NCBI GenBank assembly: GCA_903858015.1
Contig: CAIOGZ010000018.1
Coordinates: forward strand, 1 to 64,000
Direction: 5' to 3'
Source of the DNA: an uncultured cyanobacterium
GTDB taxonomy: Bacteria > Cyanobacteriota > Cyanobacteriia > PCC-6307 > Cyanobiaceae
Length of the DNA: 64,000 nt
Part shown: positions 28,209 to 36,437 of the stretch, one piece after another
Layout: each line of letters opens with the position of its first letter
Position numbering within the stretch: position 1 is the stretch's first letter
Translations under genes and position numbers: made by a program
Notes under the pieces: model-generated
What the model was told of the DNA's origin: nothing
The model's database searches: none
Seen by the model: the letters and a program-made list of their open reading frames with translations, nothing else

Positions 28209-28964
28209 TTAGTTGCAGGTGTTGTCCGGGCGGCTGCCGGTCAGACCGGTGAGGCGGAGCAGCTGGGCCCGCCCTTGGTCGCGCCACAGTTGCACCCAAC
28301 TCTCTGGGCGGTTGTCACCAGTGACCGCCGCCTGCCCTTGCACCTGCCAGCCCAGCGGACCTAGCACGATTCTGGCGATGGCGATCGATCGGGGCAGGTG
28401 GGCGGGGCTGGTAACGATGGTCACCGTGCCGCGGCGTTGAAGGGTGCTCAGGTAGGTGGCCAGGGCGTCTAGCTGGCCCACCGTGTCGCAGCCGGGTTCG
28501 AGGCGAATCAGCCCCCGTTCATCCTTGGGCCATTGGCCCTGGTGGCGCAGGTAATTGAGGTTGTCCAACTGGCTGGAGGGCCGGCCCTGGAGAACCAGTA
28601 ACGAACCGGGTTTCCGTTTCCAGATGCCCAGCGCCACGACCGTGCGCTGGGGATCTTCCACAAACACGGAAACCACCTCCATCGGCGCCCTGGTCGACCC
28701 GCCCCGCTGATCGAGCAGGGCGAGGGTGCCCGGGGCCAGCCCTGGCCATGCCAACCAGAAGCTGCCGGCCCCTAGGCCGAGCCAGAGCAAGGGGTGGTGA
28801 GCGTTGCCCCTGGGCAGAAGCCCCGGAAGGCTTTGGAGGATTTCGGCTAGGGGCCTGAAAATCGCGCGCTGCAGGGGTGAAGGGCGTTTGCGCCGGCGCA
28901 CCCGCACCAACCGCTTCGATTTGCGCCCGCCTTTTACCCTGCCGCTGGGGTCAGCGGGATTCAT
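28209..28964 (-). CDS. YdcF/SanA-like membrane protein (DUF218)
   Basis: A 251-residue protein from ATG 28964. A very basic N-terminus (KGGRKSKRLVRVRRRKR) is followed by one membrane helix (about residues 58-76) and a DUF218-type domain: VVALGIWKRKPGSLLVLQGRPS, LDALATYLSTLQRRGTVTIVTSPAHLPRSI and GPLGWQVQG. Members such as ElyC and SanA affect envelope integrity, but the biochemical role is unknown. It ends with DNTCN. Confidence 0.7.
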   Translation of the reverse strand: MNPADPSGRVKGGRKSKRLVRVRRRKRPSPLQRAIFRPLAEILQSLPGLLPRGNAHHPLLWLGLGAGSFWLAWPGLAPGTLALLDQRGGSTRAPMEVVSVFVEDPQRTVVALGIWKRKPGSLLVLQGRPSSQLDNLNYLRHQGQWPKDERGLIRLEPGCDTVGQLDALATYLSTLQRRGTVTIVTSPAHLPRSIAIARIVLGPLGWQVQGQAAVTGDNRPESWVQLWRDQGRAQLLRLTGLTGSRPDNTCN

Positions 28965-29436
28965 AGTGCTGCCTAGGAAATGCCGGGTCAAGAGTTCACA
29001 ATTTGCTCAACCCCTGTGACGCTACGAGTGGGTGCATTAAATGAATTCTTAGTCGCTCCTTTGCTGGTAGAATGCCGATGAATCTTTGTTCGCTGAGGCA
29101 TTGTTTCCTTCTCCGTGGTTCGTTGGGTTTTGCCGCGCCCTGGCTTGGGGCCTTGGGGCTTGGATCGGCTTGGTTTCGAGCTCCAAGTCTGGAATCGGCG
29201 ACTTGGTTTAGGGGGCTTGGATCCCTGACTTGAGGCCTGGATCCCCACCTTGATGTCTGGGGCGTCAAGCTGCTGACCATGGGCGTGTGGCCAGCAACTT
29301 GTTTAGCATGATTTTGATTCTAGTTGCTAGTTGGATTTAGCATCGGATCTAATGCTGGCCCTGGGCGCTTGTCAATCCTGGGGGCCCATTCTTGCTTGCT
29401 ATGGCTGGACGGCGGGCTGGGCACCAGAATCCAGCG
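28965..29436. other. Non-coding gap with CTTGG-rich repeats
   Basis: 472 bases between divergent genes. GGGGCTTGGAT occurs at 29155-29165 and again at 29212-29222 within a stretch rich in CTTGG and GGATCC. A 7-bp inverted repeat, AGCAACT/AGTTGCT, lies at 29293-29299 and 29322-29328. I see no gene and no manganese (yybP-ykoY) riboswitch core before the GDT1-family gene. Promoters for both neighbours must lie here but are not recognisable by eye. Confidence 0.5.
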
Positions 29437-30090
29437 ATGACACCACCTTTAAGCGCTGACCCTGGCCTGGCGGCTTTTGGATCAAGCCTCTTTGCCATCA
29501 CCCTCGCGGAGCTCGGCGACAAAACCTTCTTCATGGCCCTGATCCTGGCGACGCGCCATCGGCCCCGCTGGGTGTTTCTGGGCGCATTTGCCGCCCTGGC
29601 CTGCGTCACGGTGATCTCCCTGGGCTTGGGCTATAGCCTCAGGGAGCTGTTGCCGGCGGGCCTGGTGCCCTGGATCGCAGCCAGCCTGTTTCTGGCCTTC
29701 GGCGTGAAGCTGCTAGTGGATGCGCAGCGGATCGGCGCCGACCAAGCGGAGGAGGAGGCCGAGGCGGCTGAGGCGGCGGTCGACGCGGCCGAGGGCCGCC
29801 ATCCGATCGCCAGTGGTTGGGCGGTGATCCGCGAGGCTTTCCTGCTGGTGTTCATCGCTGAACTTGGCGATCGCACCCAGTTCACCACAATCTTTCTGGC
29901 CACGGCTCCGGCCTTCAGTTTCGCCGCCTTACTGGCCGGCTCCCTGCTCGGCCATGGGCTGGTGACGGGGTTGGCGGTAGGTGCCGGACGCTGGATTGGT
30001 ACCCGCGTACCAGAAAGGCTGCTCTACCGGCTCAGCGGTGGGCTGTTTCTGCTGTTTGGCCTCATGGCCCTGCGCCAGGCCTTGGCCTGA
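29437..30090 (+). CDS. TMEM165/GDT1 family cation transporter (Mn2+/Ca2+ type)
   Basis: A 217-residue membrane protein from ATG 29437 with the two-fold repeated signature: ITLAELGDKTFFMALILATR in the first half and FIAELGDRTQFTTIFLATA in the second. Each half has about three membrane helices; the halves are joined by an acidic linker (EEEAEAAEAAVDAAEG). In cyanobacteria the homologue Mnx exports Mn2+ from the cytoplasm into the thylakoid lumen, feeding photosystem II. The Mn role here is inferred from that family. The upstream in-frame stretch from 29392 is not needed. Confidence 0.9.
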   Translation: MTPPLSADPGLAAFGSSLFAITLAELGDKTFFMALILATRHRPRWVFLGAFAALACVTVISLGLGYSLRELLPAGLVPWIAASLFLAFGVKLLVDAQRIGADQAEEEAEAAEAAVDAAEGRHPIASGWAVIREAFLLVFIAELGDRTQFTTIFLATAPAFSFAALLAGSLLGHGLVTGLAVGAGRWIGTRVPERLLYRLSGGLFLLFGLMALRQALA

Positions 30091-30270
30091 TCGGCTGCCG
30101 TTATGTCAGGCGGCTGGTTGGTCGCTGACGGCCAGCGATTGCGGATCACGGCAACGGAGGCCGGCGCAAACCGCCGGGGGCCTGGGCCCTGAGCGGAGGG
30201 CCTGTCATGGTGGCCTCCATGGAATGTACCTGTAGCGTGCTAGTTTGGTTTGCAGAGAGATTTTTCGACG

Positions 30271-31449
30271 ATGTCTTACCTGGTTCCGACCCGAGATGAT
30301 CATCTTTTTTCGGCAGGTCCCAAACGAATCCTCTGTCTCGATGGCGGTGGTATCCGCGGCATCTTCAGCCTCGGGGTTTTGGAGCGTATCGAGGCTTTGT
30401 TGCGAGAGCGCCATGGCGGCGACCCTGGTTTTCGGTTGTGTTACTACTTCGATCTGATCGCTGGTACCTCCACCGGTTCGATCATCGCCGCCGCCCTGGC
30501 CGTGGGCATGAGTGTGGCCGAGATCAAGAATTTGTATCAACGTCTAGGTAGTCAGGTGTTCCAAAAGAGTTGGTTCCGCCAGGGCCTCACCCAGGCCCGC
30601 TACGACAAGGCGGCTTTGGAAGCCAACTTGCGTGAAGTGTTCGGAGCCGCCAGCTTCGATCAGGATCTCACCCTTGGCGACCCGCGTATTCGCACCGGCC
30701 TGTTGGTGGTGACCAAGCGACTCGATACGGGTTCCGTATGGCCTCTTGGCAACAATCCAGCTGATCGTTACTTCAAGCTCAGGCCTGGCTCCAGCACGAT
30801 CGCCAACAGCGAATATCCGCTCTGGCAGGTCGTGCGGGCCTCATCCGCGGCCCCCACCTTTTTCGATCCCGAGGACATCGTGATCCAGGCCACGGCCGAT
30901 GGTCGCACCACGAGTGGCTTGTTTGTGGATGGCGGCGTCAGCCCTTATAACAACCCATCCCTGCAGGCCTTTCTCTATGCCACCCTCAGCGGCCATGGTC
31001 TGAAATGGGCCAAGGGGGTCGATAAGCTGCAGTTGGTGTCGGTGGGTACGGGCCGTCCGCAGCCTGGGGCCGATTCCTCCGGCCTGCCGGTGGATGTGGC
31101 CCTGAAGTCGCTCAAGGGCCTGATGGACGACTGCGGCACACTGGTGGAAACCATGATGCAGCTGATCTCGGCCAGTCCAACGGCGGTGAAGATCGATCGC
31201 GTCATCGGCGATCTCTCCGCCGATCTGCTTGGTGTTGAGCCCCAGCTTTCCTACCTCCGTTACGACGTGAAGCTCACCCAGGAGGCCCTGCTGCCCCTCA
31301 TCCCCGACCTGGGCGATCAGGAGCTGGAACAACTCTGCAAAATGGACAATCCCGCCATGATGAATCTCCTGCTCCAGCTTGGCCAAGCTGTTGGGGCGAC
31401 TTCTGTGCAAGCAGCCCATTTCCCGGCCAGTTTCGATCTAACGGACTGA
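30271..31449 (+). CDS. Patatin-like phospholipase
   Basis: A 392-residue serine lipid acyl hydrolase from ATG 30271. It has the oxyanion-hole motif DGGGIRGIFSLGVL (24-37), the nucleophile GTSTG with Ser67, and the catalytic Asp in DGGVSPYNNP, completing the Ser-Asp dyad. It releases fatty acids from membrane lipids. The C-terminal third is helical and uncharacterised. Bacterial patatins also serve as effectors in CBASS (CapV), but no cyclase gene is adjacent. It stands alone, convergent with the DUF3326 gene. Start chosen after a 180-base gap. Confidence 0.9.
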   Translation: MSYLVPTRDDHLFSAGPKRILCLDGGGIRGIFSLGVLERIEALLRERHGGDPGFRLCYYFDLIAGTSTGSIIAAALAVGMSVAEIKNLYQRLGSQVFQKSWFRQGLTQARYDKAALEANLREVFGAASFDQDLTLGDPRIRTGLLVVTKRLDTGSVWPLGNNPADRYFKLRPGSSTIANSEYPLWQVVRASSAAPTFFDPEDIVIQATADGRTTSGLFVDGGVSPYNNPSLQAFLYATLSGHGLKWAKGVDKLQLVSVGTGRPQPGADSSGLPVDVALKSLKGLMDDCGTLVETMMQLISASPTAVKIDRVIGDLSADLLGVEPQLSYLRYDVKLTQEALLPLIPDLGDQELEQLCKMDNPAMMNLLLQLGQAVGATSVQAAHFPASFDLTD

Positions 31450-31526
31450 TCGCAAGCCCCGGCCATCTAGTATGAGGCTAATCCTAGCCGCGGGCTCTCG
31501 AAATCGCCCTTTGATTGCCTTGCCAG

Positions 31527-32690
31527 CTACCCCAACTGCCCCAGTCGCTCCATGGGTCGCTGTAGCGCTGCCGGATCCAGCCCCTCCCGCAGAGCCAACA
31601 CCAAGCCCGCGGCTTCGCTGTAGCTGCTGGCGCTGAGTACTTTCAGGCCAAGCGCTTCGCTATCCACCGCCAGTAAGCAGGTGTTGCCCGTCACGGCAAT
31701 CAGCGGCACGCCCCGCTCGGCGCAGGCCAGCACCGCCTCACCGCCCAGGGCAGCGGCTGGGGCCACCACGGCGCCAAGGGCGCTGCTGAGCAGTAGCTCC
31801 CCCCGCCCAGCCGCGAGTAGCAGTCCCCCTGGCCCCGAGCCAGGGGCTGTTGATTGCAAAGAACCGATCGTGCCAGCGGCCGTTGCCGCCTTTGATTCTG
31901 GCGGCATCGCCCCGGTCAAGGGCCGCCACGGCACCAGATCCGGCGCCCGGCTCAGCCCGACCAGCACGCAGGGCAGAAAGGTGTGGCCCAGTTCCTCCGC
32001 CGCCGCCCGGGGATCGAGATCCGGATCCAGGGGCAGGGGCGCTAGGGCTGGGGCATGGGCACAGGGGATGCCCAGGTGTTGCACCAGCAGGTGGCTGATC
32101 ACCGCCTCGGCCCCCGCCAGGGCATCCACCCCGGTGCCGTGGCGGTAGGCGGCCAGGGCTTCGCTGCCGTTGTCGTCGGGGAAGCGGGCCACCACGGCGA
32201 TGGCGGTAGCCCCCGCCGCCACCAGCTTCTCAGCGGCCCGCAGCAGGGCATCGGGGCGCGCCAGCGTGCCCCAGCTGGCGCCGCTCGGGCCCAGGCTTAG
32301 ACCCACCCCCAGGGGCGCCTCCGTGGTTACCACTGGGCCGATCGCCAAGCCCAAGCTGGCGCGGCAGGCGTCGGCGGCCTGGAGCTGGCGCTGCCGTAGC
32401 TCCGGTTCGATGCCCGCATCCAGCAGCAGCCCCAGCCGCCGGCCCGCCACCGGCGCCAGGGCCAGCTCACCAGCGGCGAAGCGATCGAGGGCCCAGCCCT
32501 CCACGTAGTGGATGCGGCGATCACTCCAGTAGAGGGCGGCGCCGTTCATCACATTGGGATGGGTGACCAAGCAGCCGCTGGCCGCCGCCAACAACCGCGC
32601 CGCCGGCAGCCCATCGCCCGCAAAGCCGCCCACGGCGCAGCCCACGCCGGTAGGGATGACCAGCAGCGTGGGCAGGGGGGGCGTCAGCAT
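31527..32690 (-). CDS. DUF3326 domain protein
   Basis: A 387-residue soluble protein matching the DUF3326 pattern: LLVIPTGVGCAVGGFAGDGLP at the N-terminus, CLVTHPNVMNGAALYWSD, a Gly/Ala-rich middle, and VPLIAVTGNTCLLAVDSEAL near the end. The family is widespread in cyanobacteria and plants but has no known activity; the many Gly-rich turns and alternating strands suggest a Rossmann-like ligand-binding fold. It is the last gene of a tightly overlapping leftward operon with a ferredoxin and a 97-residue protein, which hints at a redox-linked role. Confidence 0.85.
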   Translation of the reverse strand: MLTPPLPTLLVIPTGVGCAVGGFAGDGLPAARLLAAASGCLVTHPNVMNGAALYWSDRRIHYVEGWALDRFAAGELALAPVAGRRLGLLLDAGIEPELRQRQLQAADACRASLGLAIGPVVTTEAPLGVGLSLGPSGASWGTLARPDALLRAAEKLVAAGATAIAVVARFPDDNGSEALAAYRHGTGVDALAGAEAVISHLLVQHLGIPCAHAPALAPLPLDPDLDPRAAAEELGHTFLPCVLVGLSRAPDLVPWRPLTGAMPPESKAATAAGTIGSLQSTAPGSGPGGLLLAAGRGELLLSSALGAVVAPAAALGGEAVLACAERGVPLIAVTGNTCLLAVDSEALGLKVLSASSYSEAAGLVLALREGLDPAALQRPMERLGQLG

Positions 32691-32977
32691 CGCCCTGAGG
32701 CTTGAAGCGTGGATGCCGAGCCCACGCCCGAGCCATCCAGCGAGCCCCGGTATGAATCCGAGCCCGCCATCGGGCCGCCATCGCCTGGCTGACCCACCAC
32801 CAGCACCGCTTCAACCCGCAGGCCCCGGCCCGGTTCGGCGGCGGTGATCGCCCAGCGCAGCAGCCGCGCCGAGGGCCCCGCCTGGGCTTGGCCGGCGGCG
32901 ATCAAAAAGGGGCGCAGCTGGGGCAACAAGGCCCCCTTGGCCGGTTGGAACCAGATTTCCAGCGGCTCCAGCCTCAC
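32684..32977 (-). CDS. Hypothetical protein, 97 aa, between ferredoxin and DUF3326
   Basis: Starts at GTG 32977, which overlaps the ferredoxin stop (GTGA), and runs 7 bases into the DUF3326 gene. It begins VRLEPLEIWFQPAKGALLPQ and contains RLLRWAITAAEPGRGLRVEAVLVV, a beta-helix-beta pattern; the C-terminus is Gly/Ser-rich. No Cys ligands, signal peptide or membrane helix. The double overlap is the best evidence that it is real and made together with its neighbours. Family unknown to me. Confidence 0.65.
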   Translation of the reverse strand: MRLEPLEIWFQPAKGALLPQLRPFLIAAGQAQAGPSARLLRWAITAAEPGRGLRVEAVLVVGQPGDGGPMAGSDSYRGSLDGSGVGSASTLQASGRC

Positions 32978-33327
32978 TTCTGGTATTGGCCGAACTGGGC
33001 CTCGTAGAGGGCATCTTCCTGGCCGGCCAGCAGCTCCAGGTCGCTGAGCGGGTAACTGACGCAGAGCAGCGCATAGCCCTGCTCGCGGAGATCCGCCTTG
33101 ACGCCCATGGCGTCGGGTTGGTGGACGCTGCCAGTGGTGAGCTTGGCGGCGCAGGTCGTGCACACCCCCGAGCAGCAGGAGCTGGGCAGCGGCACCCCAG
33201 CCGCCTCGGCCGCCGCTAGCACGGTCTGGTCGGCGCGGCAGGGGAAGGTGTGGAGGGTGCCGTTGAGGCTGGCCGAGATCTGAAAGTTGGGGGTTTCGCT
33301 CACCGCATTGCCGTGGTTGGTGGCCAT
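32974..33327 (-). CDS. [2Fe-2S] plant-type ferredoxin
   Basis: A 117-residue ferredoxin from ATG 33327 (the frame continues to 33456, and a GTG nearer the domain is also possible). The cluster motif is CxxxxCxxC, seen in SSCCSGVCTTC with an extra adjacent Cys, and the fourth ligand is in ALLCVSYP. The rest is the standard beta-grasp fold (ADQTVLAAAEAAGVPLP). It carries electrons in the cytosol. The C-terminal tail, ALYEAQFGQYQK, is acidic and aromatic. It is the first gene of the ferredoxin-97aa-DUF3326 unit; the natural partner is unknown. Confidence 0.93.
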   Translation of the reverse strand: MATNHGNAVSETPNFQISASLNGTLHTFPCRADQTVLAAAEAAGVPLPSSCCSGVCTTCAAKLTTGSVHQPDAMGVKADLREQGYALLCVSYPLSDLELLAGQEDALYEAQFGQYQK

Positions 33328-33416
33328 CCTCGCCGAACGCAGGTCAGGGGCCATGGCGATGGGCAGAGCAGGAATCAGCCCGGCCCCCGATCGATCAGCT
33401 TGGGGGTGCTCAGTTC

Positions 33417-34156
33417 TCAGGCTGCCGGTCTCAGGCTGCTGCTGGAGGCCACCCACTTCTGGAGGCTGCGGTTCCAGCCCAAGGCGCCACCAACACCAAC
33501 TCGGGGCAGGGGGGCAGGGACAGATGCCGTGCCAAGGGCAGCCAAGGGCCCATTGAAGTAAGCTATGGTGACTGGGCCAGAATTATCAAGAGAACCATCG
33601 CTATTTTGCCTGAAGCCAAACACATCATCTAGAAGCATGGAAAAAAATCCTGTACAAGTTTGAGTTGTTGAGGGTGTGAATATGGGTAAGACGTTGCCAG
33701 CCAGTTGCGGAAAAACTCCATTTAAATGATAGTCAAGTGGCTCTAATCCTGGCCCAGCGGTGTCAGTGCCTAAACAAGACCAGGCAAGGCTCCCGGTACC
33801 CGCGGCGGGTGCTGCGATGGTGAAATCTGCGTTCTGATTTCCGCCGGCGTCAGCGGCTCCCATCAAGCTAATGCTGTTGGTGCTACGCCTGTGTCGATGG
33901 AGTCGTCGCCCTGAACGTTTTGAGTCCATTTGGCCGGGGAGTAGTCACCGGCAAATAGGGTAACGGCCTGGACTGGAATGGTGGCAAGGCTAAGGGTTGC
34001 CCCAGCTAGGGCGATCGCTGCCAGCCGCCTGGCCAGGCCTGCTGGCTTGCCAAAGGGTGGCTGGTTGTTGGTATGAGCTGATCGGGATAGTGGCACCTGG
34101 CGGGGCGCGGCTCTCATTGGTTCACGATCAGCTTGGAGCGATGCAGGATGCATCAC
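33417..34156 (-). pseudogene. Secreted protein with sorting-like C-terminus, frameshifted
   Basis: Two leftward frames together read as one exported protein. The first (34156 to about 33884) has a signal peptide ending in IPVQA and then FAGDYSPAKWTQNVQGDDSIDTG. The second continues STNSISLMGAADAGGNQNAD to the stop at 33417. They join if one base is added near 33884-33886; as written, the first frame stops at about 33863. The end, VPAPLPRVGVGGALGWNRSLQK, resembles the PLPLLG-type membrane-sorting tails of cyanobacterial PEP-CTERM-like proteins, but with an Arg in the hydrophobic part. The product is therefore probably truncated and unsorted, or the base is a sequencing error. Confidence 0.65.
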
Positions 34157-34378
34157 CTGCGCAGCACCCCCTGTTTGTCAAGTTCAAGAGGGAATCGTTC
34201 CTGGGCCTCTGCCTAGCCGCTCCAGGTCCTTGGGTTGAGCAGGTAAGGGCCTTTCTTTGGATGCTGACGGTTCGCAGCTCTGATCACCTTGAGGGCAGAG
34301 GGAGGGCCGATCTGGGATCCTGGTTTGGGAATCGCCAGCCTTGGCCTTATGCCGCAGTCGAGCAATTCCTGAACCGCT

Positions 34379-34894
34379 TTAGTCGGTCACCACGCTGATT
34401 AAGGCGCTAGCTCTGTAGTGGCCGACCGGCAGGGATTGCCCTGTGATGCTGTAGAAGCGCACGCTGATTCTGGCCTGAACTTTTCCAATCCCAATCGCAG
34501 TACTGGCAGCGAGCCTGCTGCTGGCAGCTATCAGGGGGCCGGCAGCCATCAGGCGGTTGCCGTTGCGGGTGAGGGTGATTTCAGCCCCGACTTTGGTTGC
34601 ATCGATCCCGCTGGGGGCCTCGACGCGTACGCGGCTCAGGATTAGCTGGCCGGGGCCGCTGGCGGTGATCGTCACAGCCTCTGGACTGGTCACCGTGATC
34701 GTCTGGCCATCTTTTGCCCTTACCGCTTCGTGGCTGATCCCGTTAGCCGTTACTTCCACAGACGCGGAGCCTGGCACCACACCGGCGGAGCTGATGCTGG
34801 TGATTGGACGGGCTTGCAGCGGGGTGCCAAGAAGCAGGGCTAGCAGCCCTTGACTGATGCTGGGGACCCCGTACCGGTACAGCCAAGGGTGCAT
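34379..34894 (-). CDS. Secreted hypothetical protein, 171 aa
   Basis: From ATG 34894 the protein has a signal peptide (GLLALLLGTPLQARP) and a beta-rich mature domain with regular strands (VEVTANGISHEAV, QTITVTSPEAVTITAS, AEITLTRNGNRLM, ARISVRFYSITGQ), suggesting an immunoglobulin-like or pilin-like sandwich. The ending, YRASALISVVTD, is reminiscent of secreted or fimbrial adhesin-type proteins, though I cannot assign a family. It starts 4 bases after the 2OG oxygenase stop, so both are probably on one transcript. Confidence 0.6.
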   Translation of the reverse strand: MHPWLYRYGVPSISQGLLALLLGTPLQARPITSISSAGVVPGSASVEVTANGISHEAVRAKDGQTITVTSPEAVTITASGPGQLILSRVRVEAPSGIDATKVGAEITLTRNGNRLMAAGPLIAASSRLAASTAIGIGKVQARISVRFYSITGQSLPVGHYRASALISVVTD

Positions 34895-34898
34895 GGTT

Positions 34899-35768
34899 TC
34901 AATCCCGATCGCCCCTGCCGGGATCTGCCACGGCTGCTGAATGGTCCACGGCTGCCGATGGGGCCGGGGCCGATGGGGCTGGAGCCAGTTGGTTCTGATG
35001 CGCAATTTGGGTATCGACAGCTTGCCAATCGGCAGGGTGGGGCGAGAGATATTCGGATTGGTGCCCGTCGCGTTCGCTCTCAACGCTAGCCGCCGGGGCG
35101 CTGAGCACCAGATCCAGGCTGATCGAAAAGCGGCTGTCGTCGGGATCTTCGTTAGCCAGCACGGCGTGATCCACGCTGGCCGGAAACAGCACCAGCAACC
35201 CCGCTTGCGGTGCTAGATCAAACCAGGGTGCATTCCACTGGGCCGTGGCTGGGGCATCGGTCAGGATTGGGCCGTCGTGGCCCACCGCCAAACCCGGCAC
35301 TAGCTCGTTGGATTGCCTGGGGGCAAAAAAACGCAGGCAGCCACTGCGCCCCGTGCCGTCGCCGTTGAGGTAGTACACGGCGCTGAGGTGGGCATTGGGG
35401 TGGTGGTGGCGGCCCACAACCTGCCCCTGTTCGCTCACTACCGGCCAGCAGCGCTGGATGTGCAGCGCTAGCCGGCTGGGCTCAAACCCCAGCCGCTCCA
35501 GATAGGCCGCAGCATGGCCCGTCAGGGTGGTGATCAGCGGCGCAAAGGTGGGATGGCGGTGCAGTTGCCACACACCATTGAGATCGCCGGTCCAGGCACA
35601 GCCGGGGTCGGGATTGGAGCTGGCTTCGCCCTGCAGCTCCCGGATCGCCTGCATCTGCAAGGCCACATCCAGGGGATCGATGGGCAGCTGCACCATCCCC
35701 ATGGCGAGGGGGAACAGGGCCTGAAGCTGGAGGGCGCCCGAAGGCGTGGGGGGCTGTTGGTTCGCCAT
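34899..35768 (-). CDS. 2-oxoglutarate-Fe(II) oxygenase-like protein
   Basis: A 289-residue protein resembling the putative 2OG-Fe(II) oxygenase family TIGR02466. The N-terminal part has FPLAMGMVQLPIDP. The core is VGRHHHPNAHLSAVYYLNG, then GCLRFFAPR, then GLLVLFPASVDHAV with the distal His; ISLDLVL closes the double-stranded beta helix. These enzymes hydroxylate proteins or small molecules with 2-oxoglutarate and O2. The last 60 residues are low-complexity (APAPSAPAPSAA) and probably not part of the fold. Followed closely by the secreted 171-residue gene. Substrate unknown. Confidence 0.8.
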   Translation of the reverse strand: MANQQPPTPSGALQLQALFPLAMGMVQLPIDPLDVALQMQAIRELQGEASSNPDPGCAWTGDLNGVWQLHRHPTFAPLITTLTGHAAAYLERLGFEPSRLALHIQRCWPVVSEQGQVVGRHHHPNAHLSAVYYLNGDGTGRSGCLRFFAPRQSNELVPGLAVGHDGPILTDAPATAQWNAPWFDLAPQAGLLVLFPASVDHAVLANEDPDDSRFSISLDLVLSAPAASVESERDGHQSEYLSPHPADWQAVDTQIAHQNQLAPAPSAPAPSAAVDHSAAVADPGRGDRD

Positions 35769-35857
35769 CGGTTTCCGTGCTGTGCGGCAGCATGGCGCAG
35801 CAAGACTCCTGGGCTCCGCGCCAGCCCTAGCTTGCCGTTATTGCGGGCCCCCATGCC

Positions 35858-36334
35858 ATGCCTTCGCGCTCCCACTCCTGCAAGGCGGCGGTTTTCGCCG
35901 TCTCCCTACTGCTCAGCACCACCGGCGGCAAGGCCCAGGCCCAGGCTCAGTGCCGCTTCCTGATGCCGATCGGTGGCAGCGGAGAGCTCGTGGTGCAGAA
36001 GCGCATCAGCGCCGACCGGTTGGTGGGCAGCACCAACTGGAACACCGACTTCACGGTCGACCGCGGCTTCAGCAGCTACCGGGTCAAGCTGCAGTCGGCT
36101 TCCACAGGGCGAGGCACCTTCCCCGTGGCGGTGTTTCTGCGGTTCACCGATGGCAGCAACCTGCAGCTCGTGAATCAAAACCTCACCTTGGCCCCCCAGG
36201 AACAGCGCAACCTGGGACCCTTCCCCAGCGTCCCCGGCAAACGCACCAGCCAGGTGAATGTGCGGGTGGGAGCCAGCAACATGCCCGGCTCCACGGGCTT
36301 CAGCTATCGGGTGTCAGCCCAGGGGTGTCCCTGA
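35858..36334 (+). CDS. Secreted hypothetical protein, 158 aa
   Basis: From ATG 35858, a signal peptide (about residues 1-31, ending in AQAQ) precedes a mature domain of about 125 residues: CRFLMPIGGSGELVVQKRIS, then STNWNTDFTVDRGFSSYRVKLQ, VAVFLRFTDGSNLQL and VNVRVGASNMPG. One Cys stands at the mature N-terminus and one at the very end (SAQGCP), so a closing disulfide is likely. The alternating strands suggest a beta sandwich. It converges on the ATP synthase operon. Family unknown. Confidence 0.65.
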   Translation: MPSRSHSCKAAVFAVSLLLSTTGGKAQAQAQCRFLMPIGGSGELVVQKRISADRLVGSTNWNTDFTVDRGFSSYRVKLQSASTGRGTFPVAVFLRFTDGSNLQLVNQNLTLAPQEQRNLGPFPSVPGKRTSQVNVRVGASNMPGSTGFSYRVSAQGCP

Positions 36335-36366
36335 GACGCCAGCCGCAGGCCACAATGCAAACAAGC

Positions 36367-36395
36367 CCAACGAAACCCCTAGGCAGCTTCGTTGG
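36367..36395 (-). terminator. Possible terminator of the ATP synthase operon
   Basis: A perfect 8-bp stem, CCAACGAA (36367-36374) and TTCGTTGG (36388-36395), with a 13-base loop, 43 bases past the atpG stop. On the minus strand the stem is followed by a weak T-rich stretch (GCTTGTTTGC), so termination of leftward transcription is plausible but not typical. Confidence 0.4.
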
Positions 36396-36437
36396 ACTCG
36401 ATTCAAAGATCCGCGCGGCCCCTCGGCGCGAACTTGA

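Noticed and set aside
28996-29280. Two overlapping minus-strand frames in the CTTGG-rich gap
   Set aside because: Low-complexity translations arising from repeats; no family features.
29281-29436. Manganese riboswitch before the GDT1-family gene
   Set aside because: I could not find the conserved yybP-ykoY core; only a short inverted repeat is present.
30271-31449. Patatin as a CBASS effector (CapV)
   Set aside because: No CD-NTase/cyclase or ancillary CBASS gene is adjacent; neighbours are a GDT1 transporter and DUF3326.
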